64,000 nucleotides of DNA, from contig NZ_JAANMZ010000007.1 of NCBI RefSeq assembly GCF_011250555.1, positions 51,552 through 115,551 on the forward strand, given 5' to 3'. Positions 44,520 through 53,572 of this stretch are shown piece by piece. The first letter of the stretch is position 1; every line of letters begins with the position of its first letter. Under the pieces are notes generated by a model. The model searched no databases. It worked only from the letters and a program-made list of their open reading frames with translations, and had not been told where the DNA came from. Position numbers and translations under genes: made by a program. Origin of the DNA: Bacillus sp. MM2020_4 (lineage in GTDB: Bacteria > Bacillota > Bacilli > Bacillales > Cytobacillaceae).

Positions 44520-44570
44520 TTGAATTATTATTTCAAACGGAATATAATAAAAGCACAGTAATCGCTTACA
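44520..44570 (+). promoter_or_regulatory. murQ promoter with MurR-type operator and cre site
   Basis: TTGAAT (44520), 17-bp spacer, TATAAT (44543). The palindrome-like TTGAATTATTATTTCAA (44520-44536) matches the one at 43518 at 15 of 17 positions. At 44557-44570 the minus strand reads TGTAAGCGATTACT, one mismatch from the cre consensus, placed at or just after the transcription start. Confidence 0.75.
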
Positions 44571-44604
44571 GCATAGAAAAGACAAACTGGAGGACATCAA
44601 ACCA

Positions 44605-45504
44605 ATGGAAGAAAATCTCGAATTACTAACAACGGAATCAAGAAATGCAGATTCCATGCAAATAGATACAGCAAATGCAACGGATATTTTACGCATTATG
44701 AACGAGCAAGATCAATTAGTCGCATTAGCTGTTAAGGAAGTTTTACCGGAAATAGAGACAGCCGTTCAATTTGTATTCAGATCCTTTCAAAACGGCGGTC
44801 GCCTCCTCTATTTAGGGGCAGGTACGAGCGGACGCTTAGGAATACTTGATGCAGTCGAATGTCCGCCAACCTTCAGCACGGACCCTGGAATGGTGCAAGG
44901 AATCATGGCCGGGGGTGAAGGGGCCTTCATCAAGGCAGTTGAAGGAGCAGAGGATGATCCGGAGCTTGGCGTCAGTGATTTGAAAGCCTTGGAGCTGACA
45001 AAATATGATACTGTGATTGGTATCGCTGCCAGCGGCCGGACACCATATGTGATAGGTGCCCTCCGCTATGCCCGAAGCATCGGCGCGAAAACAGTCGCTC
45101 TTTCTTGTAATAAGAATGCAGCGATTAGTAAGGAAGCGGATCAAGCCATCGAGGTGATCGTCGGCCCCGAGGTTCTAACCGGTTCAACGCGCTTGAAATC
45201 AGGGTCAGCTCATAAAATGATTTTGAATATGATTTCCACCTCAGCAATGATTCTTTTAGGAAAAGCCTATGAAAATTTGATGGTGGATGTTCATGTGAGT
45301 AATCAAAAATTGAAGGAACGGGCGATTGGCATCATCCGTAAAATTACCGGGGTTTCGTATGAAATGGCATTGGAGACACTAGAAAAAGCAGACCTCCAAG
45401 TCAAAACAGCTATTGTCATGATCAAGACGGAAACAACGAAACAAGAAGCTGAAAAGCTTTTGGCAGATGCAAATGGATATGTAAAAATCGCAATCCAAGG
45501 TTGA
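44605..45504 (+). CDS. murQ: N-acetylmuramic acid 6-phosphate etherase MurQ
   Basis: A 299-residue SIS-domain enzyme that removes D-lactate from MurNAc 6-phosphate to give GlcNAc 6-phosphate. It has [24 protein letters not shown], the catalytic region with [10 protein letters not shown], and [11 protein letters not shown]. Cytoplasmic. First of murQ-murR-murP-mupG. GGAGG lies before the ATG. Confidence 0.96.
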   Translation: MEENLELLTTESRNADSMQIDTANATDILRIMNEQDQLVALAVKEVLPEIETAVQFVFRSFQNGGRLLYLGAGTSGRLGILDAVECPPTFSTDPGMVQGIMAGGEGAFIKAVEGAEDDPELGVSDLKALELTKYDTVIGIAASGRTPYVIGALRYARSIGAKTVALSCNKNAAISKEADQAIEVIVGPEVLTGSTRLKSGSAHKMILNMISTSAMILLGKAYENLMVDVHVSNQKLKERAIGIIRKITGVSYEMALETLEKADLQVKTAIVMIKTETTKQEAEKLLADANGYVKIAIQG

Positions 45505-45535
45505 AAAATGAAGTAGCTGAAAAGGTGGGTTTTGT

Positions 45536-46390
45536 GTGGCAGCTGGTGGGTTAAAGATGATTCAGAACATGCTGGAACAGCTTCCGGCTTCTGAACGAAA
45601 AATTGCGGAGTTTATTCTTGAACATCCGCAAAGTATTTTAAACAGTACAGTCAATGACATTGGGAACCAAGCAAACACGAGTGGTGCAGCTGTTATTAGG
45701 CTCTGTAAGTCCCTTGGCTTGACTGGGTTTCAAGACTTAAAGGTGAGAATTGCCGGGGATTTAGTGAAGCCTGTCGAGCATGGGTATCGGGATATTGAAC
45801 CAGAAGAATCCTTTTTCTCCATTGTTCAGAAGACAACCAGCAATAGTATTCAAAGCATCCGTGATTCAGAGGAAATGATTAATTATGATGAGTTGGAACG
45901 AGCTGTTCACACCTTGCTGCCTGCGCAAAATGTTCATTTTTTTGGCATTGGCGCCTCAAATATTATCGCGAAGGATGCGCAGCAAAAATTCCTGCGCATT
46001 CACAAAAATGCAACCGCTTTTACAGATACACATCTTGTGGCGACATTAATTGCCAATGCTAATCAGGATGATGTCGTGTTTGCCATCTCGCATTCCGGGG
46101 AAACGGTTGAGGTTGTGAAGGTGATGCAACTGGCAAAAGAACGGGGCGTAAGGACGATTAGTTTAACGAAATACGGCCAATCAACCGTCTCGTCGCTTGC
46201 TGATATTAAGCTGTTTACCGCCTATTCCGGGGAGGCGCCGTTCCGTAGTGCCGCCACCTCATCGCGGCTCGCGCAGTTATATTTAATCGATATTTTATTT
46301 TTGTCGATGGCAACCGTCCAGTATGAAAAAACGATTCACTCGATCGACAAAACGAGAGAAGCGATTCGGTTTATCAAAGAGGGAAAATAA
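45536..46390 (+). CDS. murR: MurR/RpiR-family transcriptional regulator
   Basis: A 284-residue regulator with an N-terminal RpiR helix-turn-helix (NDIGNQANTSGAAVIRLCKSLGLTGFQDLKVRIA) and a C-terminal SIS domain (FFGIGASNIIAKDAQQKFLRI, FAISHSGETVEVVKVM) that would bind MurNAc 6-phosphate. It sits inside the mur operon. The paired palindromes at 43518 and 44520 are its likely operators (inference). GTG start after AAAGGTGGG. Confidence 0.9.
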   Translation: MAAGGLKMIQNMLEQLPASERKIAEFILEHPQSILNSTVNDIGNQANTSGAAVIRLCKSLGLTGFQDLKVRIAGDLVKPVEHGYRDIEPEESFFSIVQKTTSNSIQSIRDSEEMINYDELERAVHTLLPAQNVHFFGIGASNIIAKDAQQKFLRIHKNATAFTDTHLVATLIANANQDDVVFAISHSGETVEVVKVMQLAKERGVRTISLTKYGQSTVSSLADIKLFTAYSGEAPFRSAATSSRLAQLYLIDILFLSMATVQYEKTIHSIDKTREAIRFIKEGK

Positions 46391-46518
46391 GAGGAACTTT
46401 AATCCGTGGGGTCTTACTTCCCGTTTTTGTCGGGATGAACATTTCAGGGGGTGATGCGGACACCATTCCGTTCTTACTTTTTCAAATAATAAATACAACA
46501 GAGAGAAGGGGAAATTAG

Positions 46519-47880
46519 ATGGCTGGAGAGAATAAACAATTAGCCGAAAAGATTCTTGAACAATTAGGTGGAGCGGGGAATGTCGGCAATTATACCCATT
46601 GTATGACAAGACTTCGCGTGACACCAAACGATGAGTCGAAAGTGAATAAAGCGGCTATTAAAAAAATTGATGGGGTACTTGGGTTTGTAGAGGAAGAGAC
46701 ATTACAAATCATTCTTGGTCCTGGAAAAGTAAATAGAGTGACAGAGGAGTTTGGCAAATTACTAGATGCAGCCGGCGGGATTGATTTAAAAGCGAAGGCC
46801 GCAAGCACGAAGGCTGAAATTAACAAAAAAAATGCCACACCATTTAAGTTGTTTTTACGAAAAATCTCGAGTATTTTCATTCCATTAATCCCGGCCCTCG
46901 TGGCATCTGGATTAATTACGGGGATTACAAAAGCAATCATTCAAGCTGGATGGCTCGCAGGGGATTCCCAACTGGCTACCATTTTATCTGTCATCGGCGG
47001 TGGATTATTTGGCTACCTCGGCATTTTAGTTGGTACGAATGCAGCGAGAGAATTCGGCGGTTCTCCGGCACTTGGGGCGATTGCCGGTATCTTAATCATT
47101 AACCCCGCTGTAGCAGGGATCAAATTGTTCGGGTCGGAATTGCTTCCTGGACGAGGCGGCTTAATTGGTGTTCTATTTGCAGCCATTTTTATTGCGATTG
47201 TTGAAAAACGAGTTCGTAAGTTTGTACCACAATCTCTTGATCTTTTTATTACACCAACGGTTTCATTATTGCTTACTGGTATTGTTACTTATCTTGTCTT
47301 TATGCCGCTTGGTGGGTTCGTTTCAGATGTGATTACAAAAGGATTAACATCATTACTTGATGTTGGTGGTGTGGTAGCAGGTTTCGTCCTCGGGGCAACC
47401 TTCCTGCCGCTCGTGGTGACCGGCTTACACCAAGGTCTAACCCCAATCCATCTAGAATTAATCAATACACTTGGGGATGACCCATTATTACCAATCCTGG
47501 CAATGGGTGGTGCCGCACAGGTCGGAGCAGCGTTTGCGATCTACTTTAAAACGAAGAAAAAGAGTTTAAAGAGAGCCATTGGCGGTGGTCTTCCTGCCGG
47601 AATTCTTGGAATCGGTGAACCGCTAATCTTTGGTGTTACATTGCCACTAGGCCGTCCATTCTTAACGGCTTGTTTAGGAGCAGGGGTCGGCGGAGCCTTC
47701 CAAGCTGTCTTCCATGTAGCGACAATCGCTGTTGGGGTCTCTGGTTTACCACTTGCTTTCCTTGTTGTAGGTGGTCAAGTTCTTCTTTATTTAGCAGGGG
47801 TATTGATTGCTTATGTTGCAGGATTCTTGTTTACTTATTTATTCGGTTTCAAAGATGAGATGGCCGGTGAGTTTGAGTGA
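46519..47880 (+). CDS. murP: PTS EIIBC component for MurNAc (MurP)
   Basis: A 453-residue PTS permease: EIIB domain at residues 1-90 with phosphorylated Cys28 in NYTHCMTRLRV, then a ten-helix EIIC domain of the glucose superfamily (TGLHQGLTPIHLELINTLG, GIGEPLIFGVTLPLGRPF). No EIIA is attached, so it must borrow one from the glucose system. Its neighbours murQ and mupG set the substrate as MurNAc or MurNAc-GlcNAc. The stop overlaps mupG by four bases. The 128 bp before it hold no recognised signal. Confidence 0.93.
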   Translation: MAGENKQLAEKILEQLGGAGNVGNYTHCMTRLRVTPNDESKVNKAAIKKIDGVLGFVEEETLQIILGPGKVNRVTEEFGKLLDAAGGIDLKAKAASTKAEINKKNATPFKLFLRKISSIFIPLIPALVASGLITGITKAIIQAGWLAGDSQLATILSVIGGGLFGYLGILVGTNAAREFGGSPALGAIAGILIINPAVAGIKLFGSELLPGRGGLIGVLFAAIFIAIVEKRVRKFVPQSLDLFITPTVSLLLTGIVTYLVFMPLGGFVSDVITKGLTSLLDVGGVVAGFVLGATFLPLVVTGLHQGLTPIHLELINTLGDDPLLPILAMGGAAQVGAAFAIYFKTKKKSLKRAIGGGLPAGILGIGEPLIFGVTLPLGRPFLTACLGAGVGGAFQAVFHVATIAVGVSGLPLAFLVVGGQVLLYLAGVLIAYVAGFLFTYLFGFKDEMAGEFE

Positions 47881-48884
47881 TTGGCATTTCCTTCTATTTA
47901 AATGATCCTAAAGCTTTAGAGCGAATTGCTCTGGCAGGGAAAATGGGTGTGAAGCGGGCGTTTACCTCGCTTCACATTCCGGAGGAGTCCGGTGATTTAG
48001 CGGGCCGCGCGAAACAACTGCTGCTGGCGGCTAAAGAGGCTGGAATAGAAGTGTATGCGGATGTATCGCTGCGGACACCTGCCCATTTGGGATTAACTAG
48101 TCTAGTTGAGCTACGTGCCTTAGGGGTCAGCGGATTGCGCTTGGATGACTTTTTTGAGAATGAAACGATTTTGGCTTTGGCTAAAGAGTTTAAGCTTGCC
48201 TTGAATGCCAGTATTTTGTTTGAGGATGATGTGCGTGCCTTGCTTGATGGCGGTTTGGCGGCGAGTCAGCTGCTCGCCTGGCATAATTTCTATCCTCGTC
48301 AGGAAACGGGTTTAGCGGAATCGTTTTTTTATGCGCAAAATGAACTGTTTGGGCGGTATGGCATACCGGTTAGCGCTTATATTCCTGGTGATGGGGAGAA
48401 ACGCGGTCCACTGTTTGAAGGACTGCCAACCTTGGAGGGCCATCGTTATGCGGATCCTTATTTGGCGGCGCTGAAGCTATTCGCAGCGGGTGTTGAGGAT
48501 GTGTATATCGGAGATCCGGAAGTAAGCGTTGACTTGCTTGAAAGATTAATCGAATTCGACTCATGTCGCCGGGTTTCGATTCGAGTGGAGGGGTTTGAAG
48601 AAGGGGAGTTTCGTCTTCGACCTGATTTTTCACGGGATGTTCTCCGGTTGATGGATACGAGAAGTGTTGAGGCAATTGTGCCGGCGAATACTTGCGCTCG
48701 GCCTGTTGGGACGGTTACGAGGGATAATGACCGTTATGGGCGCTACCGTGGCGAGGTGCAAATCACACTTCATGACTTGGCGGCAGATGAACGTGTTAAT
48801 GTAGTCGGAAAAGTCGTGGAAGCTGATCTACCATTACTTTCGCTGCTCCAGCCAGGTCAGAAGATAAAATTAATACAGGTCTAA
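47877..48884 (+). CDS. mupG: 6-phospho-N-acetylmuramidase MupG (DUF871)
   Basis: A 335-residue protein matching the DUF871/MupG family: a TIM-barrel domain (GISFYLNDPK, AFTSLHIPEE, LRLDDFF, HNFYPRQETGLAESFF) and a smaller C-terminal beta domain (about 240-335, ANTCARPVGTVTRDNDRYGRYRGEVQI). MupG cleaves MurNAc 6-phosphate-GlcNAc inside the cell, the product of MurP import, giving MurNAc 6-phosphate for MurQ. The GTG start overlaps the murP stop. Confidence 0.93.
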   Translation: MIGISFYLNDPKALERIALAGKMGVKRAFTSLHIPEESGDLAGRAKQLLLAAKEAGIEVYADVSLRTPAHLGLTSLVELRALGVSGLRLDDFFENETILALAKEFKLALNASILFEDDVRALLDGGLAASQLLAWHNFYPRQETGLAESFFYAQNELFGRYGIPVSAYIPGDGEKRGPLFEGLPTLEGHRYADPYLAALKLFAAGVEDVYIGDPEVSVDLLERLIEFDSCRRVSIRVEGFEEGEFRLRPDFSRDVLRLMDTRSVEAIVPANTCARPVGTVTRDNDRYGRYRGEVQITLHDLAADERVNVVGKVVEADLPLLSLLQPGQKIKLIQV

Positions 48885-48891
48885 AACATGG

Positions 48892-48926
48892 AAGCGGCCC
48901 TTATCTTAACGATAGGGGCCGTTTTT
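48892..48926 (+). terminator. Intrinsic terminator of the mur operon
   Basis: AGCGGCCCTTATC pairs with GATAGGGGCCGTT around a 5-nt loop, then TTTT. Confidence 0.85.
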
Positions 48927-48928
48927 AG

Positions 48929-48960
48929 GGTGCCTGACACCATTGGGATGTCAGGCACCT
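48929..48960. repeat. Hairpin copy of the 'GGTGCCTGACACC' repeat
   Basis: GGTGCCTGACACC and GATGTCAGGCACC form an inverted pair with a short centre. It ends three bases from the end of the minus-strand gene at 48964 and follows the mur terminator, so it may be the 3'-end hairpin of the minus-strand gene. Confidence 0.7.
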
Positions 48961-48963
48961 TTA

Positions 48964-50652
48964 TTACCGTGACAAAATGATTTGATGGTTGCTATGGTTG
49001 GGCGGGACGATGGGGTAGACGTTTTCTTCTTCGACGACGTCGAATTCGATCAGTGCGGGCCCGTTGTAACGAAATGCTGCCGCAATAACCTTCCTAGCCT
49101 CCTTCTCGGACCCAGCCCTATATCCTGCGACCCCGTATGCCTCGGCTAACCGAGCGAAATTCGGCGAGGACATTTTAACGGAAGAATAGCGGCCGTTATA
49201 AAATAGCTCCTGCCATTGGCGGACCATCCCCAGATAACCGTTATTTAAGATGACAATTTTAATAGGAAATTGATACTTCACAGCCGTCATCAATTCCTGC
49301 AGGTTCATTTGAAAGCTGCCGTCTCCTGAAACGCAAATAACGGATTTACCCGGGCAAGATGCGGCGGCACCGATAGCAGCAGGCAGCCCGTAGCCCATTG
49401 TCCCCAAGCCACCGGAAGTGAGAAGGGTTCTTGGTTTCGTAAACGCATAATGATGGGCGGTCCAGATTTGATGCTGGCCAACATCTGTTACCACGATGGT
49501 GTCCTTATCCGAATAGCTATTGAGCAATTGGATGACAGTTTGTGGACTTAAAATACTTCGCGATTTGTCAAAGCGCGGGACCGTCCGTTTCCATTCAATG
49601 ACCTCAGCTGTCCAAGGCCCAGAATTCTCCCTAATTCGCGGGAAATCCAACTGATCCTTCAGTCCGCTGAGAAATTCCTTCGCATCGCTGACAATTGGCA
49701 AGTCGACGGGAATGATCTTATTGATTTCAGCCGAGTCAACATCCACATGAATCTTTTTCGACTTTGGTGAGAATCCGCTGATTTTTCCTGTTACTCGATC
49801 ACTAAAACGGGCCCCAATACAAATTAACAAGTCGCAATGATGGACAGCTTTATTAGCAGCAAATGTCCCATGCATCCCCAGCATCCCGAGGAACAGTGGA
49901 TTCTTCGCATCCATTGCACCAATCCCCATCAAGGAACTGACAACAGGGATGCGCGACTGTTCGACCAGTTCATTTAACACAACTGCCGCACCAGAGGAAA
50001 TAACGCCGCCGCCAATGAAGACAACTGGCATCTCAGCTGTTTCGATATACTCTTTAGCAAGCATAAGCGACTTTTCAAGACGCTTATTATTCACGGCTAT
50101 TCGGTGATTTGCAGTCCGATTCCCTCGTTCTCCGCCTTCACTTGTCGAGAAGCTGGAATTCGCACTGAATTCAATGACTACTGGACCGGGTCTGCCGTCT
50201 GCCGCAATCCGTAAGGCTTCCGGGAGAACTTCAGAGAGGCCATACATGCTGTTGGTTGAAAAAGAGTGTTTTGTAATCGGCATGGTGATCCCTTGAATAG
50301 ATAATTCTTGAAATGCTTCGGCATGAAGAGGGTCCATCAAAAACGCCCCGGCAATAACGACCAGCGGCACGGAGTCACTAAAGGCCGTGGCGATTCCGGT
50401 GATTCCATTCGTTACCCCTGATGCAGTGGTGAGCAAAACCACTCCCGGTTTTCCTGTGGCCCGGGCATACCCGTCTGCGGCATGGACCGCAGCTTGCTCA
50501 TGCAATAATTGAACATATTGGACTTTTGCCTGCTCTGAGGAAGGTTCACCTTGTACCCCTATCTCTTGGTTAAGGTCGACACAGCCAAAGACCAAATCCA
50601 CCCCATGTAATTTTAATGAATCAAACAATGTTACATCTTTCACCAATTCCAT
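48964..50652 (-). CDS. Acetolactate synthase large-subunit-like ThDP enzyme
   Basis: A 562-residue ThDP-dependent enzyme of the acetohydroxyacid synthase family. The ThDP-activating Glu52 is in LLHEQAAVHAADGYARATG; the cofactor motif is GDGSFQMNLQELMTAVKY followed by ILNNGYLGMVRQWQELFY, nearly identical to IlvB. The N-terminal part departs from IlvB: VFGCVDLNQEI replaces VFGYPGG-type sequence, TTASGVTNG replaces TSGPGATN, and GAFLMDPLHAEAFQE replaces the GQV region. No small-subunit gene (ilvN/ilvH) is adjacent. It may make acetolactate or use another 2-keto acid. Confidence 0.8.
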   Translation of the reverse strand: MELVKDVTLFDSLKLHGVDLVFGCVDLNQEIGVQGEPSSEQAKVQYVQLLHEQAAVHAADGYARATGKPGVVLLTTASGVTNGITGIATAFSDSVPLVVIAGAFLMDPLHAEAFQELSIQGITMPITKHSFSTNSMYGLSEVLPEALRIAADGRPGPVVIEFSANSSFSTSEGGERGNRTANHRIAVNNKRLEKSLMLAKEYIETAEMPVVFIGGGVISSGAAVVLNELVEQSRIPVVSSLMGIGAMDAKNPLFLGMLGMHGTFAANKAVHHCDLLICIGARFSDRVTGKISGFSPKSKKIHVDVDSAEINKIIPVDLPIVSDAKEFLSGLKDQLDFPRIRENSGPWTAEVIEWKRTVPRFDKSRSILSPQTVIQLLNSYSDKDTIVVTDVGQHQIWTAHHYAFTKPRTLLTSGGLGTMGYGLPAAIGAAASCPGKSVICVSGDGSFQMNLQELMTAVKYQFPIKIVILNNGYLGMVRQWQELFYNGRYSSVKMSSPNFARLAEAYGVAGYRAGSEKEARKVIAAAFRYNGPALIEFDVVEEENVYPIVPPNHSNHQIILSR

Positions 50653-50844
50653 TATTTCACCTGATTTCTTATTTCCTAATATTTTAAATTATCAGAAATG
50701 AAATGTATGTGAAATATATCATATATACCGTCTGAATTTTTTTAGAATAAAGCAATCCCATAGCTTCCGAGGCAAATCAAAATCTATCTGAAAAAAATTA
50801 GGTTATAATAGAAAAATGATGACAGCTAACGGGAGTAGAGAATA

Positions 50845-52110
50845 GTGGAAAAACAAAATAGCAAGTACAGATGGGTTGTTTTTGGCACGGTTTTGTTTGC
50901 GTATTTCTTAATTGTGAGCCAAAGAACAGCGCCAGGGTTAATTTCAGATCAATTGATGGGGGAGTTCAGCTTGACGGCCTCCACCATCGGTTTACTGACA
51001 AGTATACAATTTTTGGCCTATGCGGGTTTGCAGGTTCCGATAGGGATTTTATCCGACCGTTTTGGCCCCAATTTCTTTTTAATTGCTGGAGCGCTGCTAA
51101 ATGGGCTGGGGACGCTTATTTATAGCCTGGCCCCAAATGAATTTGTACTCCTCGTTGCCCGATTTTTGGTGGGAACAGGGGATGCCGCAATTTGGGTTAA
51201 CTTGGTTATTATTTTGAGTCAGTGGTTTAAAGTAAGGGAATTTGTGGGCCTCCTAGGGTTTGCAGGCGTGGCCGGGAGTTTTGGTTTCCTGCTGGCGACT
51301 GTTCCTTTTTCGGCTTGGATCGCGCATTTTGGCTGGAGGGCTCCCTTTTTAACCACAGGAATCGTGTTAGTTTTAATCGGCATTCTTTTATACTATGTGC
51401 TTGTGAGAAAACCTAAGCAGCTATTTTCGGATTCTGCTTTAAAGGGGAAGCCAAAGAAGACACAGGAAAAAACGATGGTCATCTTACAGCGTATTTTTAC
51501 GAGCCGACAAGCATGGGCAGCATTCTTCTGTCACTTTGGCTTGGTCGGTACCTATGTGGGCTTTATCGGTTCATGGGCCGTTCCTTACGGGATGCATGTG
51601 TATGGAATGTCACGGTCAGATGCGAGTCAGCTCATCATGATTGGTCTTTTTGGCGCTATTATTGGTGCACCGCTCATGAGCTGGATTTCAAGCCGTTTGG
51701 ATACGATTAAACGTCCCTATTTGCTTGTTCATGTATTTGCGTTTTTTAGCTGGTTAGGGATTCTCCTTTTCAGTGGGAAACCGCCTTACCTTATGCTTGT
51801 GCTTATATTTTTAATTATGGGTTTCGGAAATGGCGGAAGTGCGTTAACGTTTGCCGTTGTGCGGAAGTCCTTTGATATGAAAGAAGTGGGTGTCGTTTCG
51901 GGCTTTGCTAATATGGGCGGCTTCTTGAGTGCTGTCCTCCTGCCGATTATTTTTGGCAAGGTGTTAGACCAGTTTCCACCATCTTCAAGCATCGGATACC
52001 ACTACGGTTTCATTATTCCCGTTGTGTTCTCACTCATGGGGTTAATGGGCGGAATCCTGATTAAGGAGGAGCTTCAAAAGGCAAAGCAGCCGAGTGAATC
52101 ACCAGCATAA
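50845..52110 (+). CDS. MFS transporter
   Basis: A 421-residue protein with twelve predicted helices. The MFS loop signature PIGILSDRFGPNFF follows helix 2, and RTAPGLISDQLMGEFSLTASTIGLLTS in the first loop region is typical of the family. The substrate is unknown; it could be an organic anion or a drug. GTG start after GGGAG. A TATAAT-like box (near 50804) lies upstream; the 190-bp gap to the divergent gene at 50652 holds nothing else recognised. Confidence 0.85.
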   Translation: MEKQNSKYRWVVFGTVLFAYFLIVSQRTAPGLISDQLMGEFSLTASTIGLLTSIQFLAYAGLQVPIGILSDRFGPNFFLIAGALLNGLGTLIYSLAPNEFVLLVARFLVGTGDAAIWVNLVIILSQWFKVREFVGLLGFAGVAGSFGFLLATVPFSAWIAHFGWRAPFLTTGIVLVLIGILLYYVLVRKPKQLFSDSALKGKPKKTQEKTMVILQRIFTSRQAWAAFFCHFGLVGTYVGFIGSWAVPYGMHVYGMSRSDASQLIMIGLFGAIIGAPLMSWISSRLDTIKRPYLLVHVFAFFSWLGILLFSGKPPYLMLVLIFLIMGFGNGGSALTFAVVRKSFDMKEVGVVSGFANMGGFLSAVLLPIIFGKVLDQFPPSSSIGYHYGFIIPVVFSLMGLMGGILIKEELQKAKQPSESPA

Positions 52111-52112
52111 AG

Positions 52113-52150
52113 AAAAGCTCCATCTCGATTAAATGAGATGGAGCTTTTTT
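52113..52150. terminator. Terminator between the MFS and purine permease genes
   Basis: AAAAGCTCCATCTC pairs with GAGATGGAGCTTTT, then more T. It lies between convergent genes. Confidence 0.88.
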
Positions 52151-52199
52151 CATAAACGTTGAGGATGGTCAAGCTTCGGGTGCCTTCCGCTATCCATTT

Positions 52200-53501
52200 T
52201 TAGTGCTGCAAAAATGCAAGTTGAATAAAGAATAACACGGCGAACACGTAAAGTAATGGATGCACCTCTCGCCATTTCCCTTTTGTGATTTTTAACAGTG
52301 GAAAACTGATAAAACCAAGGGCAATTCCCGTTGCAATGCTGGAGGTTAGCGGCATACTGAGGACGGTCAAAAATGCCGGGAAGGCTTCATCGAGCTCGTC
52401 CCAACGAATTTTGGCAATGCTCCCCATCATCAGACTGCCGACAATGATTAAGGCAGGTGCCGTAATCGCGGCAATTCCGGACACGGCGCTAACGAGCGGA
52501 CCGAAGAAAGCCGATACGATAAATAGCACGGCAACCGTAACAGAAGTTAAACCAGTCCTTCCGCCGGCAGCAACGCCGGAAGTAGATTCAATAAAGGCTG
52601 TTGTTGGGCTTGTCCCAAACATGGCGCCGACCGCTGTCCCAAGGGAATCTGATAGCAGTGCCTGGCGTGCACGCGGTAATTTGTCTCCCTTCATTAATCC
52701 TGCCTGGTTCGCGACCCCAATCATCGTGCCAGTTGTGTCAAAAATGGTGACTAAAACAAAGGAAAACACTACCGCATAAAGACTGTGCTGAACGACATCG
52801 GACAGTGCCGTGATTGGATTCGCAACAATTAGTCCTTCTGGAAGGGAAGGAAGCGCCATGATTCCTTTATCAAATGAAAGCTCGCCAGTAAAGAAGGCGA
52901 TGAGCCCGGTAACAATCATTCCGAAAAATAAGGCACCGTTCACTCTTAGCACCATCAAAACTAATGTGACCGCAAGCCCAACGATAGCTAAAATCGCTTC
53001 TGGGGAATGCAGGTCTCCAAGACCAACAAGATTGGATGGGTGTGCGGTGATGATTTTGGTTTGGCGCAGGCCGATAAAGGCAATAAATAACCCGATTCCT
53101 GCTGTGATTCCGTGTTTGAGGTTATCCGGGATAGCCTCGATTAATTTTTCTCTAAAGGGTGTTAACGATAAAATGACAAAAATAAGACCTGCAACGAAGA
53201 CGGCAGCAAAGGCTGTTTGGTAGCTAATCCCTTGATGACCGCCAACGACGGAATAGGCAAAGTAGGCGTTCAGCCCCATGCCAGGTGCGATGGCGATTGG
53301 GTAATTGGCGAAAAGACCCATCCAGAGTGTACCGACCAAGGCGGCAATGATTGTTGCTGAAAACACTTGTTCGAATGGAACGCCGGCATCAGCAAGAATG
53401 ACCGGGTTTACGACCACGATATAGACCATGGTGAAAAAGGTGGTGATTCCTGCGAGCAGTTCCGTTTTTGTATTAGTTTGATTTTCTTTCAGTCTAAACA
53501 T
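52200..53501 (-). CDS. NCS2/AzgA-type purine (hypoxanthine/guanine/adenine) permease
   Basis: A 433-residue permease with about 12-14 helices. Hallmarks are GITTFFTMVYIVVVNPVIL, the APGMGLNAYFAY motif, and FDTTGTMIGVANQAG plus GTSPTTAFIESTSGVAAGGRTGL, all typical of PbuG/PbuO. It would bring in purine bases with protons. No purine riboswitch was found in the leader; instead the promoter carries PurBox-like sites. Confidence 0.9.
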   Translation of the reverse strand: MFRLKENQTNTKTELLAGITTFFTMVYIVVVNPVILADAGVPFEQVFSATIIAALVGTLWMGLFANYPIAIAPGMGLNAYFAYSVVGGHQGISYQTAFAAVFVAGLIFVILSLTPFREKLIEAIPDNLKHGITAGIGLFIAFIGLRQTKIITAHPSNLVGLGDLHSPEAILAIVGLAVTLVLMVLRVNGALFFGMIVTGLIAFFTGELSFDKGIMALPSLPEGLIVANPITALSDVVQHSLYAVVFSFVLVTIFDTTGTMIGVANQAGLMKGDKLPRARQALLSDSLGTAVGAMFGTSPTTAFIESTSGVAAGGRTGLTSVTVAVLFIVSAFFGPLVSAVSGIAAITAPALIIVGSLMMGSIAKIRWDELDEAFPAFLTVLSMPLTSSIATGIALGFISFPLLKITKGKWREVHPLLYVFAVLFFIQLAFLQH

Positions 53502-53514
53502 GATGGTTCCTCCA

Positions 53515-53572
53515 AAACACGAACGATTTATTATGACTTTACTATATTATTCGTTTCTAAGTGACTTTTCAA
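53515..53572 (-). promoter_or_regulatory. Purine permease promoter with PurBox-like pair
   Basis: On the minus strand TTGAAA (53572-53567) and TAATAT (53549-53544) are 17 bp apart. Two inverted CGAA-core boxes, ACACGAACGATT (near 53517) and AGAAACGAATAAT (minus strand, 53558-53546), are separated by about 16 bp, the spacing of B. subtilis PurR PurBoxes. The second box deviates from consensus. Confidence 0.45.

Noticed and set aside
52285..53223. Long plus-strand ORFs opposite the purine permease gene
   Set aside because: They mirror the codon pattern of the clear minus-strand permease and have low-complexity, unlikely protein sequence.
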